A stretch of 64,000 nucleotides of DNA from Thermoleophilia bacterium. Lineage in GTDB: Bacteria > Actinomycetota > Thermoleophilia > UBA2241. The stretch spans positions 217,736 through 281,735 of the forward strand of contig JAWKKE010000003.1 in the NCBI GenBank assembly GCA_041393415.1. The letters run 5' to 3'. Below are positions 42,884 through 50,339 of the stretch, one piece after another (within the stretch, counting starts at the first letter, position 1; every line of letters starts with the position of its first letter). A program made the position numbers and the translations under genes. The notes below the pieces were generated by a model that saw only the letters and a list, made by a program, of their open reading frames with translations, was not told the origin of the DNA and made no database searches.

Positions 42884-42931
42884 TTGACACTGTCTGAATA
42901 GAGGCGTATGTATGCAAGTATGCAAATACGC
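42884..42931 (+). promoter_or_regulatory. arsR promoter with overlapping operator
   Basis: Consensus TTGACA (42884-42889), 17-bp spacer, TATGTA (42907-42912). The inverted repeat GCGTAT...ATACGC (42904-42909 and 42926-42931) covers the -10 box and the predicted transcription start, and contains the direct repeat TATGCAA twice. Binding by the ArsR protein here would block transcription of the whole sulfur/Hdr operon. Confidence 0.75.
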
Positions 42932-43363
42932 GAAGATAGCAGCGTGGCTTCACCGGATGACCTCAGGCCCGTCTATCGCATGCATGCCGAGCTCTGCAAG
43001 GCGCTTGCAAACGAACATCGGCAAGCCATCCTTCACGCTCTCGGCGACGGCGAGATGTGTGTGAGTGACCTCGCTGCGAAAATTGGCGTCTCCGTTCACA
43101 ACGTCTCTCAGCACTTGCGTGTGCTGAAGGAGCGACGTCTGGTCGAGCCGCGCAAGGTAGGCCAGACGGTCTACTACCGCGTCACGAACATGAAGTTCAT
43201 CCAGGCGTGCGCTTTGATTCGCGAAGCTCTCTTGGAGCAGCACGCCGCCCAAGGCGAATCGCTGGTAGCGGCGAGTCGTCTCCACACCGGACCGTCGCAA
43301 GCGCCGGTCGCCACCACCCCGCCATCGGCCGCTCCGCCGCCGGGCATCGTTCCGCCCGCCTGA
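42920..43363 (+). CDS. ArsR-family winged-helix repressor
   Basis: A protein of about 147 residues. The ArsR domain (ELCKALANEHRQAILHALGD, DLAAKIGVSVHNVSQHLRVLK, VGQTVYYRVTN) is complete; a Pro/Ala-rich tail of about 40 residues follows. Cysteines at ELCKAL, GEMCVSD and the C-terminal helix (FIQACAL) could form a thiol or metal switch. The promoter places transcription start near 42919, so the ATG at 42920 would be leaderless; ATG 42908 lies inside the -10 box and GTG 42944 is another option. First gene of the tusA-hdr-dsrE2 operon, so it probably senses the sulfur species that operon handles. Confidence 0.88.
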   Translation: MQIREDSSVASPDDLRPVYRMHAELCKALANEHRQAILHALGDGEMCVSDLAAKIGVSVHNVSQHLRVLKERRLVEPRKVGQTVYYRVTNMKFIQACALIREALLEQHAAQGESLVAASRLHTGPSQAPVATTPPSAAPPPGIVPPA

Positions 43364-43475
43364 GCGTCGTGCCGGCGGTCGCCGAGTTCCCCACTCTCGA
43401 CGCGACACCACGAGCGGGCAGCTTCGCGAGAGATTGAGAAAGTGCACACAAGCACAAGACGAAGAGGAGAACACC

Positions 43476-43727
43476 ATGGGAGAGGATCTCAGCAGCATCA
43501 CGGTCGACAAGGTCGTCGACGCGCGCGGCACCTCGTGTCCGGGTCCGATCTTGGCAGCCAAGAAGGGTATTCCAGGCGTCATCGTGGGCGGCGTGATGGA
43601 GGTTCAAGCGACGGACACCGGGACGACCAAAGACCTCCCCGCATGGGCCAAGAAGATGGGCCATGAGTACCTCGGCATGATCGAGGAGCCTGGGTACATG
43701 CGGCTCTTCGTGAGGAAGATGAAGTAA
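43476..43727 (+). CDS. tusA: TusA-like sulfur-carrier protein
   Basis: An 83-residue SirA/TusA-fold protein with the active-site cysteine in DARGTSCPGPILAAKKG (CPxP motif). Such proteins carry persulfide sulfur between rhodanese-, DsrE- and Hdr-like partners. The mid-region VGGVMEVQATDTGTTKDLPA and WAKKMGHEYLG are typical. ATG 43476 with GAGGAG upstream. Second gene of the operon, 112 bp after arsR and 2 bp before the MvhD-like gene; DsrE2 at the operon's end is a plausible exchange partner. Confidence 0.93.
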   Translation: MGEDLSSITVDKVVDARGTSCPGPILAAKKGIPGVIVGGVMEVQATDTGTTKDLPAWAKKMGHEYLGMIEEPGYMRLFVRKMK

Positions 43728-43729
43728 CC

Positions 43730-44167
43730 ATGGCCACTGCGGAGGCAGCGGAGGTTCAGGGGTTCAGGCCCCGGATCCTCGTGTTCAGTACCAACAACAT
43801 CTCTGATCCGGGGATCGATCTTGCGGGGAGCTCGCACATGCACTACTCGCCGACGGTCGTGGTGATCAGTGTGCCGTGCACGAGTTCCATCAAGCCCGGT
43901 TGGATTGTCTACGCCGTGAGCCAGGGTTTCGACGGCGTCTTCATCGCCGCCGACGGCGAGGAATGCGCCTACTTGAGCGACTGCAGTACTCGTACGGCGC
44001 GGATCATGACCGATGCGCAGGAGTTGTTGAAGGCTGAGGGGTTCGAGCCGCAGCGACTGCGCATGGCCGCGATCTGTTCTGTGTGCGCCGAGCCGTTCAC
44101 CAACTACATGCGCGAGTACTCGAAGGCGTTGGCGGAGCTGGGACCGGTGCGGAGGGCTGTCGCATGA
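43730..44167 (+). CDS. MvhD/FlpD-like hydrogenase delta subunit protein with altered cysteines
   Basis: A 145-residue protein of the MvhD family, which hands electrons from a donor module to HdrA. The fold motifs are recognisable (GIDLAGSSHMHYSPTVVVIS, VPCTSSIKP, GFDGVFIAADGEECAYL, MAAICSVCAEPF). However, the first block, usually C-N-x-C near an FxCxxC pattern, reads FSTNNISDPG without cysteine, so the [2Fe-2S] site is rebuilt or lost. The remaining cysteines could still hold a cluster. The 3' end overlaps the HdrA fusion start (ATGA), fitting a physical complex. Confidence 0.82.
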   Translation: MATAEAAEVQGFRPRILVFSTNNISDPGIDLAGSSHMHYSPTVVVISVPCTSSIKPGWIVYAVSQGFDGVFIAADGEECAYLSDCSTRTARIMTDAQELLKAEGFEPQRLRMAAICSVCAEPFTNYMREYSKALAELGPVRRAVA

Positions 44168-46947
44168 GCGCGGAACATGCTGGAGCGAGCGAGCGGAGCG
44201 CCGTAGGTACACCGGGGAAGTACGACGCCTTGGTGGTCGGCAGCGGCATTGGCGGCATGGAGTCTGCTCTCAAGCTCGGTGACATGGGCTACAAGGTCCT
44301 GGTCGTCGAGAAGCAGCCGAGTGTCGGCGGAAAGATGATCCTTCTCAGCAAAGTCTTTCCGACGCTCGACTGCGCCAGTTGCATCTCCACGCCGAAGATG
44401 GCGGCGACGGTTCATCACCCCAACATCGACGTCATGACGTACGCCGACGTCGAGGGTGTCCACGAGAACGGTGATGGTACGTTCAGAGTCCGTGTGCGTC
44501 AGAAGGCGAAGTACGTCGACGAAGCGGCCTGCACCGGTTGCCGACAGTGCGAGATGGTGTGCAACGTCGCCGTTCCGGACGAGTTCAACTCGGACTTGGT
44601 GTCGCGTCGGGCGGCCTACATCGCCTTCCCGCAGGCGGTACCGAAGAAGGCGGTGATCGAGCGCGCCGGCGTATCGCCGTGTACGTACGCTTGTCCTGCG
44701 GGCATTAAGGCGCACGGGTATGTCGCGCGAGTGCGCAGCGGCGAGTACGAGCAAGCATTCGACCTGGTGCTCGAGGCGACGCCGTTGGTGGGCTCGCTGG
44801 GGCGCGCATGCTACGCGCCGTGTGAGGGTGAGTGCACACGCGCCGATCTGGAGGGTCCGCTGCCGATTCGTCGACTCAAGCGCTTCATCGCCGACGAGCA
44901 CTATCGTGCGGCGGCGGAGGGGCGGGCGTCGGTCCGCAGTGATGTGCGTGCGGAGCAGAACGGCAAACGGGTCGCCGTCGTCGGCTCGGGACCGGCCGGC
45001 CTGACCGCTGCCTGGCAGCTCGCCCGCAACGGTTACGCGGTGAAGGTCTTCGAGGCGGCCGGCCAGGCGGGAGGCATGCTGCGTCTCGGCATCCCTGCGT
45101 ACCGTCTGCCGAACGCAGTCGTCGACGACGACATCGCCAATCTCACCGCGATAGGTGTGGATATCGAGACCGGGACCCGGATCGGCGATGTTCGGCAGCT
45201 CCAACGCGACGGTTACGACGCGGTCCTTGTGGCGGCAGGCACGCATAGGTCCATGAACCTGGGTGTGCCGGGAGAGAGCCTCCCTGGCGTCGAGACTGCG
45301 CTTGCCTTCCTGCGTGCGGTCAAGCTCGGTGAATCCGTGGACCTGGCGGGCAAGCGCGTCGTGGTGGTCGGCGGCGGCAACGTGGCCATAGACGCCGCTC
45401 GCACTGCTCGGCGCTTGGGCGCTGCTGCGGTCGACCAGGTGAGTCTTGAGTGTTGTGCCGAGATGCCGGCGCACGACTTCGAGGTGAGCGAGGCGCTCGC
45501 CGAGGGCGTCGCTCTACATGACGGCTGGGGCATAGCACGCTTTGAGGGTGAGGGCCGCGTCGAACGCGCCGAGCTCAAGGTCTGCACCTGCGTCTTCGAC
45601 CCCAATGGTCGCTTCCGGCCGGAATACGATGAATCTCAGCGCCAGGTGCTCCCATGTGATGTGGTTATCGTTGCCGCGGGCATGGGGGCGGACACCGCGG
45701 GTCTTGGCCTTGCCGCCAGGCCCAACGGGACGCTTGTGGCGGATGCCGCAACGCTGCAAACGGAGGTGCCCGGGATCTTCGCCGCCGGCGACGTCGTCAC
45801 CGGGCCGACGATGATAACCAGTGCAGTCGGCCAGGGACGCCGAGCCGCTTTCATGATTGATCGCCTGCTCCGCGGCGAGCCGCTCGATGCGACGGTCTTC
45901 GAAGGCTCCTTGCCCGTCATCGACAAAGCGTCGGTGCTCGGCCGGCAGGACGTCTACGAGCGGCGTGAGCCGTTCACTCCGGTGTCGTCCATGGCTTCGC
46001 TGCCCGGCGACTTCCGAGAGATGGAAGGCCCTGTCTCGGAGGAGGAAGCGCTTCTTGGTGCTGCACGCTGTCTGGACTGCGGCGTCTGTTCGGAGTGTCA
46101 CGCGTGTGTCGAGATCTGCCCCGCGGACGCGGTCAAGCTCGAAATGTACGACGAGGAGATCGCCGCGGACGTGGGTGCAGTTGTGCTGGCGACGGGATTC
46201 ACGCTCTTCCCCGCCGATGCCAAGCCGCAGTACGGCTACGGGCGATTCAAGAACGTCATCACCGGCATGCAGATGGATCGCCTGCTGGCGCCAACGAGGC
46301 CGTTCAACGCGGTGGTTAGACCGGGCGACGGCAAGGTGCCGGAGAACATCGCCTACATCATGTGCACGGGGTCGCGCGACGAGACGGTGGGCAACCCGCT
46401 CTGTTCGAAGATCTGCTGCATGTACTCGATCAAGCAGAACCAGCTCATCATGGGCGCTTTGCCGCTGGCCGACGTCACCGTCTACTACATAGATGTGCGC
46501 TCGGTGGGCAAGGGCTACGACGAGTTCTACCAGCAGGCACGTGACATGGGGGCAAACTTCGTCAAGGGTCGCGTAGCAGGTATCAGCGAGACCAGTGAAG
46601 GGAACCTGGTGTTGCGCTACGAGGACATCGAGAACGGCGGCACTCTCGTCGACGCAGAGCACGACATGGTTGTGCTTGCAGTCGGCGTCCAGCCTAACCG
46701 CGAGGCGGCCAGTCTGTTCCCGAGTGACGCCCTGGCGCTCGACCACTATGCCTTCGTTGGAGAAGCCGACGAGGATCTGCATCCAGGCCGCACCAATCTG
46801 CCTGGAGTGTTCGTCGCCGGCGCTGCCGCCGGCGCCAAAGACATCCCCGACTCCATTCTTCATGCCGGCGCGGCGGTGGCTCAGGTTGCCGCGCACCTTG
46901 AGCGCACGAAGGCTGCAGTACGAACTAAGGCGACGGTGGCGGTATGA
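44164..46947 (+). CDS. HdrA-like protein with inserted GltD/NfnB-type NAD(P)H module
   Basis: A 927-residue flavo-iron-sulfur protein. Residues 20-165 are the first half of HdrA: FAD fold DALVVGSGIGGMES, FPTLDCASCISTPKM and a [4Fe-4S] motif (Cys123, 126, 129, 133). Residues 170-620 are a whole glutamate-synthase-small-subunit/NfnB-like module with Cys173, 177, 216, 220, 224, an FAD fold (VAVVGSGPAGLTAAWQLARN) and an NAD(P)H fold (VVVVGGGNVAIDAARTARRL). From about 635 HdrA resumes: CLDCGVCSECHACVEIC, GYGRFKNVITGMQMDRLL, CTGSRDETVGNPLCSKICC and SVGKGYDEFYQQARDMG. HdrA's usual N-terminal CxCG domain is missing, but is present in the next gene. Probable role: NAD(P)H-linked flavin-based electron transfer with HdrB/C. 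Confidence 0.9.
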   Translation: MSAEHAGASERSAVGTPGKYDALVVGSGIGGMESALKLGDMGYKVLVVEKQPSVGGKMILLSKVFPTLDCASCISTPKMAATVHHPNIDVMTYADVEGVHENGDGTFRVRVRQKAKYVDEAACTGCRQCEMVCNVAVPDEFNSDLVSRRAAYIAFPQAVPKKAVIERAGVSPCTYACPAGIKAHGYVARVRSGEYEQAFDLVLEATPLVGSLGRACYAPCEGECTRADLEGPLPIRRLKRFIADEHYRAAAEGRASVRSDVRAEQNGKRVAVVGSGPAGLTAAWQLARNGYAVKVFEAAGQAGGMLRLGIPAYRLPNAVVDDDIANLTAIGVDIETGTRIGDVRQLQRDGYDAVLVAAGTHRSMNLGVPGESLPGVETALAFLRAVKLGESVDLAGKRVVVVGGGNVAIDAARTARRLGAAAVDQVSLECCAEMPAHDFEVSEALAEGVALHDGWGIARFEGEGRVERAELKVCTCVFDPNGRFRPEYDESQRQVLPCDVVIVAAGMGADTAGLGLAARPNGTLVADAATLQTEVPGIFAAGDVVTGPTMITSAVGQGRRAAFMIDRLLRGEPLDATVFEGSLPVIDKASVLGRQDVYERREPFTPVSSMASLPGDFREMEGPVSEEEALLGAARCLDCGVCSECHACVEICPADAVKLEMYDEEIAADVGAVVLATGFTLFPADAKPQYGYGRFKNVITGMQMDRLLAPTRPFNAVVRPGDGKVPENIAYIMCTGSRDETVGNPLCSKICCMYSIKQNQLIMGALPLADVTVYYIDVRSVGKGYDEFYQQARDMGANFVKGRVAGISETSEGNLVLRYEDIENGGTLVDAEHDMVVLAVGVQPNREAASLFPSDALALDHYAFVGEADEDLHPGRTNLPGVFVAGAAAGAKDIPDSILHAGAAVAQVAAHLERTKAAVRTKATVAV

Positions 46948-48680
46948 GCGGTCGTAGAATCGGGGTGTATGTCTGTCAGTGCGGTGGCAACATCGGCGAC
47001 TACGTCGACGTCTCCGAAGTCGTGACGGCTGTGGAGAACGATCCGGATGTCGTGGTCGCCCGCTCAGCTATGTTCACCTGTTCGGACGCGACACAGTACG
47101 AGATCATCCGTGACGCCCACGATCAGGAGCTCGACGCACTTGTCGTCGCGTCGTGTTCTCCCAAGCTGCACACCGAGACGTTCCGTTCGGTCGCCAGGCG
47201 CGCGGGCCTGAATCCTTTCCAGTACACGCAGGTCAACGTGCGCGAGGAGTGTTCGTGGACGCACACGGACGACCATGTGGGGGCCACGGAGAAGGCCATT
47301 CGCCTGGTGAGAGCCGGCATCAATCGCACACGTCTGACGGAACCTCTGGAGCCGATCGTTGTGGAGACGACACCGCGCAGTCTCGTGGTCGGTGGCGGCA
47401 TCGCCGGTTTGCGCGCAGCACTGGGCTTGGCGGAGATCGGTCTTGAGGTCGTGCTGGTGGAGAAGGAGGCGCGACTGGGTGGTCGTGTTGGCGGGTTTGG
47501 CGCCATGTATCCGCACGGCCGCAACGGTGCGGAGCTGGTTGCGCAACTTGAGCGCGACGTGCGCGCCCATCCTCTGATTACAGTGCTGACAAACGCCGAG
47601 GTGCTTGCCAAGAGTGGCAGCTTCGGCAACTACGTGGTCACGATCGGCCTCGATGAGGAGGGGGTCGAGACTGCTCGGTTCGACGTCGGATCAATCGTCG
47701 TCGCCACCGGCGCTACGACATACGAGCCTGTTTCCGGCGAGCTCGGCTACGGTTCCGCCGGTGTGCTCACTCTGCCGCAATTCAAGAGTCTGCTGGACGA
47801 GTCGTCCGGCCCGTTGGAGATCGCCGGCCGGCCGGTCAAGACAATCGCCTACATCTACTGCGTGGGCAGCCGGCAGGATGCGAGCATCGAGGGCGGCCAC
47901 ACGTACTGTTCGCGCTACTGCTGCACCGCGGCGGTGCACGCTGCTCTTCTGGCGGCCGAGAGGGATCCGGCCGTACGCCAGTACCACCTCTATCGCGACA
48001 TGCGCACGTACGGTAAGTACGAGCTGCTCTGGTCCGAGTCGCGTGAGCGCGGTTCGTTGTACCTGCGTGTTCCGGACGACGATCCGCCGGTTGTGCAGCA
48101 ACTGCCCTCCGGCGGCCTACGCGTAACGGCGCGCGACCTCCTGACGGAGGGCGAGGAGATCGCCATACCGGCGGATCTGGTTGTTCTCGTGACCGGCATG
48201 GAAGCGCGCGGCAACGATGATCTCGTCAGTGCCCTCAAGCTGCCTGTTGGCGGCGACGGTTTCTACCACGAGATCCATCCGAAGCTGCGGCCGGTCGAGA
48301 CGATTGTCGACGGTGTTCTGGTGTGCGGCGCTTGTCAAGCGCCACGAAACTCCGCCGAGAGCGTCGCCAGCGGTCTCGCCGCCGTGGCGCAGAGCGGTGC
48401 CCTCTTGAAGCGGGGTTTTGCCGAGCTCGATCCGCTTGTCGCGACCGTACACGTCAGCGCCTGTACGTGGTGTGGCAAGTGCCTTGCTGCGTGTCCGTAC
48501 ACGGCCATCGAGGAAGTTGCTGAAGGCGAGCGGACGGTTGCGCGGGTCATCAAGACCGCCTGCAAGGGATGTGGCGGATGTGTGCCCGCCTGTCCGGCGG
48601 AGGCAATAGACCTGCTCGGCTACTCCGACGCCCAGATCAAGGCGATGATCGACGGGCTGCTGGGAGTGGGGTGTACATGA
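46944..48680 (+). CDS. hdrA: HdrA-type FAD/iron-sulfur subunit
   Basis: A 578-residue heterodisulfide-reductase subunit A. The N-terminal domain begins RIGVYVCQCGGNIGDYVDV; FAD fold RSLVVGGGIAGLRAALGLAE near residue 150; HdrA motif CVGSRQDASIEGGHTYCSRYCC; C-terminal pair of [4Fe-4S] motifs CTWCGKCLAAC and CKGCGGCVPAC (about 508-560). In methanogens and many bacteria this flavin subunit bifurcates electrons. It overlaps the preceding HdrA fusion and the following winged-helix gene by ATGA, so all are made in step. Two HdrA-like chains in one operon recall complexes such as Qmo or sHdr, but this arrangement differs. Confidence 0.93.
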   Translation: MSGRRIGVYVCQCGGNIGDYVDVSEVVTAVENDPDVVVARSAMFTCSDATQYEIIRDAHDQELDALVVASCSPKLHTETFRSVARRAGLNPFQYTQVNVREECSWTHTDDHVGATEKAIRLVRAGINRTRLTEPLEPIVVETTPRSLVVGGGIAGLRAALGLAEIGLEVVLVEKEARLGGRVGGFGAMYPHGRNGAELVAQLERDVRAHPLITVLTNAEVLAKSGSFGNYVVTIGLDEEGVETARFDVGSIVVATGATTYEPVSGELGYGSAGVLTLPQFKSLLDESSGPLEIAGRPVKTIAYIYCVGSRQDASIEGGHTYCSRYCCTAAVHAALLAAERDPAVRQYHLYRDMRTYGKYELLWSESRERGSLYLRVPDDDPPVVQQLPSGGLRVTARDLLTEGEEIAIPADLVVLVTGMEARGNDDLVSALKLPVGGDGFYHEIHPKLRPVETIVDGVLVCGACQAPRNSAESVASGLAAVAQSGALLKRGFAELDPLVATVHVSACTWCGKCLAACPYTAIEEVAEGERTVARVIKTACKGCGGCVPACPAEAIDLLGYSDAQIKAMIDGLLGVGCT

Positions 48681-48976
48681 TGACGTCAGACGTGCCCAAG
48701 TCGACCGTGCACACATCGGTGCGCTACGCCGCCCCCGGGCAGCGAGACACGCGCGAGGTGGTTCGAGATGAGCAGCTAATGCGCCGCCGGGTGCTCGAGG
48801 CGCTCGCGGAAGGTCCGCTCACAGTTCCGGAACTTGCGGACAGGCTCGGACAACCCGCGCACGAAGTCACGGTGTGGGTGATGGGTCTGCGCAAGTACGG
48901 CTGGTTGGCCGAGATCAAAGAGGTCGGCGAGGACGGCTACTACCAATACCGTGCTATTGAGAGAGAGGGAACGTGA
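48677..48976 (+). CDS. Small winged-helix protein within the hdr operon
   Basis: A 99-residue protein with a C-terminal winged helix (VLEALAEGPLTVPELADRLG, HEVTVWVMGLRKYGWLAEIK). The N-terminal 35 residues are polar. It resembles small DNA-binding or protein-interaction wHTH proteins inserted between hdrA and hdrC in other anaerobes. Overlaps both neighbours by ATGA. It could be a second regulator or a structural adaptor of the complex; the sequence does not decide. Confidence 0.8.
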   Translation: MMTSDVPKSTVHTSVRYAAPGQRDTREVVRDEQLMRRRVLEALAEGPLTVPELADRLGQPAHEVTVWVMGLRKYGWLAEIKEVGEDGYYQYRAIEREGT

Positions 48977-49287
48977 CCGCGCTTGCCAATCCCGGGCTCG
49001 CACGAACACTGCAAGAGACGCACGCTTTCGATGCCGACGCTTGCATGAACTGCGGCGTGTGTTCCGCGATCTGTCCCATGGGCGTCGACGTGCAACCACG
49101 TCGGCTCTTTCGCCACGTGCTCCTCGGCATGGATGACCGCGTGCGCGATGACGTGGAATCGATCTTCTCCTGTCTGCTCTGCAAGATGTGTGAGGAGAAC
49201 TGTCCATCCGGCGTACACATTGCCGAGAACGTGCGCACGCTCAGGCATCATCTCAACCGCACTGTCTTCGGCCTCATGGAGGTGTGA
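48973..49287 (+). CDS. hdrC: HdrC-type iron-sulfur subunit
   Basis: A 104-residue ferredoxin-like subunit with two [4Fe-4S] motifs, CMNCGVCSAICPMGVDVQPR and CLLCKMCEENCPSGVHI. These pass electrons between HdrA and HdrB. Length and motif spacing are as in HdrC. Overlaps the wHTH gene by ATGA and its stop lies just before the hdrB ATG with GGAGGTG between them. Confidence 0.94.
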   Translation: MTALANPGLARTLQETHAFDADACMNCGVCSAICPMGVDVQPRRLFRHVLLGMDDRVRDDVESIFSCLLCKMCEENCPSGVHIAENVRTLRHHLNRTVFGLMEV

Positions 49288-49289
49288 TC

Positions 49290-50291
49290 ATGCCGCTTCC
49301 TGCTGGGGACGTCATCGGGATCCTTGCGGATAACCTCCGCCTGCGCCGCTCTGTGCTTCCGTTGCCCGCGAAGGTCGCCACGGAGTGGACGGTCGGTCTC
49401 GACCTGCCGCGCGGCGGTGACACTGTCCTCTACACGGGACTGATGTATCAGCTGATCCCCTACATCAACGGGCTGGTGAAGGCGGAGACCAGGCTCGGCG
49501 ATTCGTGGCTTGCCGGCTGGACGGGGCTCGGCCGGCGAGTGAATCGACTCGTGAATCTCTCGGCCTTCATGGCGCGGCCCTCGGCGTCCGACCGCGCCCG
49601 CTTCAACCAGGTGCCGGTCAATGTCGTCCATCTGCTGCGGCACGTCGGCGTCGAGTTTGGATCGCTCTACGAGGACGATCTCTACTCGGGCGCGCTCGCC
49701 TACGATCTGGGGCTGGATGAGGTCGTAGCTGCGCATGCACGTCGTGTGCAGGCGACATTGCGCAAGCATCGTGTGCGCACGTTGATCACCATCGATCCGC
49801 ACACGACCGCGATGCTGCGCGAGGTCTACCCCAAAGTGCTCGACGATTTCGACGTCGAGGTACGGAGCTACCTCGAGGTGCTCGTCGAGCACGGGTTCGC
49901 GCCTGCGAGCGCTGCCGGTCTCTTGAGTAGCGACGATTTCTCGAGCAGCCCTACGCCCGACCTTGTGATGCACGACTCGTGCGTCTTTGCGCGCTATGCA
50001 GGTGTTGTCGATGAGCCACGACGGCTGCTCGCCGCATCTGGCATCAGCTTCCGCGAGCCGGAGTACGCAGGTCGGCAGACGTGGTGCTGCGGCGGCCCGG
50101 TGGAATCGCTCTACCCCGCGAAAGCGGCCGCCAATGCCGAGAAGCGTGTCGCGCAGCTTCGGGCGGCGGGCTCGGAAGCGGTGACGATGTGCCCGATGTG
50201 CTTCGTCAACTTGAGCAGCGCAGCCGGCTCATCGCTGCGCGTGACGGACATCTCCTTCTATCTGCGCGACGCGTGCACCTCACACTCGTAG
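49290..50291 (+). CDS. hdrB: HdrB-type CCG-domain subunit
   Basis: A 333-residue CCG-domain protein, the presumed catalytic disulfide/persulfide-handling subunit. The C-terminal CCG motif is complete (HDSCVFARYAG, WCCGGPVESLYP, CPMCFVNL), suiting a noncubane [4Fe-4S] cluster. The N-terminal CCG motif is degenerate: the region VLYTGLMYQLIPYI has no cysteines, so only one such cluster is expected instead of the two of methanogen HdrB. Start at ATG 49290 (GGAGGTG spacing) is preferred to GTG 49284. Confidence 0.88.
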   Translation: MPLPAGDVIGILADNLRLRRSVLPLPAKVATEWTVGLDLPRGGDTVLYTGLMYQLIPYINGLVKAETRLGDSWLAGWTGLGRRVNRLVNLSAFMARPSASDRARFNQVPVNVVHLLRHVGVEFGSLYEDDLYSGALAYDLGLDEVVAAHARRVQATLRKHRVRTLITIDPHTTAMLREVYPKVLDDFDVEVRSYLEVLVEHGFAPASAAGLLSSDDFSSSPTPDLVMHDSCVFARYAGVVDEPRRLLAASGISFREPEYAGRQTWCCGGPVESLYPAKAAANAEKRVAQLRAAGSEAVTMCPMCFVNLSSAAGSSLRVTDISFYLRDACTSHS

Positions 50292-50339
50292 GGGATCACA
50301 CCGCAACAGAAGCTACCCGACAGCACGGGAGGTGCTGGA

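Noticed and set aside
43730..44167. Selenocysteine in the MvhD-like or HdrA genes
   Set aside because: MvhD and HdrA relatives can contain Sec, but no in-frame TGA occurs in these genes here.
44104..45474. Long antisense frames under the HdrA fusion (also 45514-46896)
   Set aside because: Arg/His/Ala-rich shadow translations without motifs; the plus-strand HdrA/GltD motifs are unambiguous.
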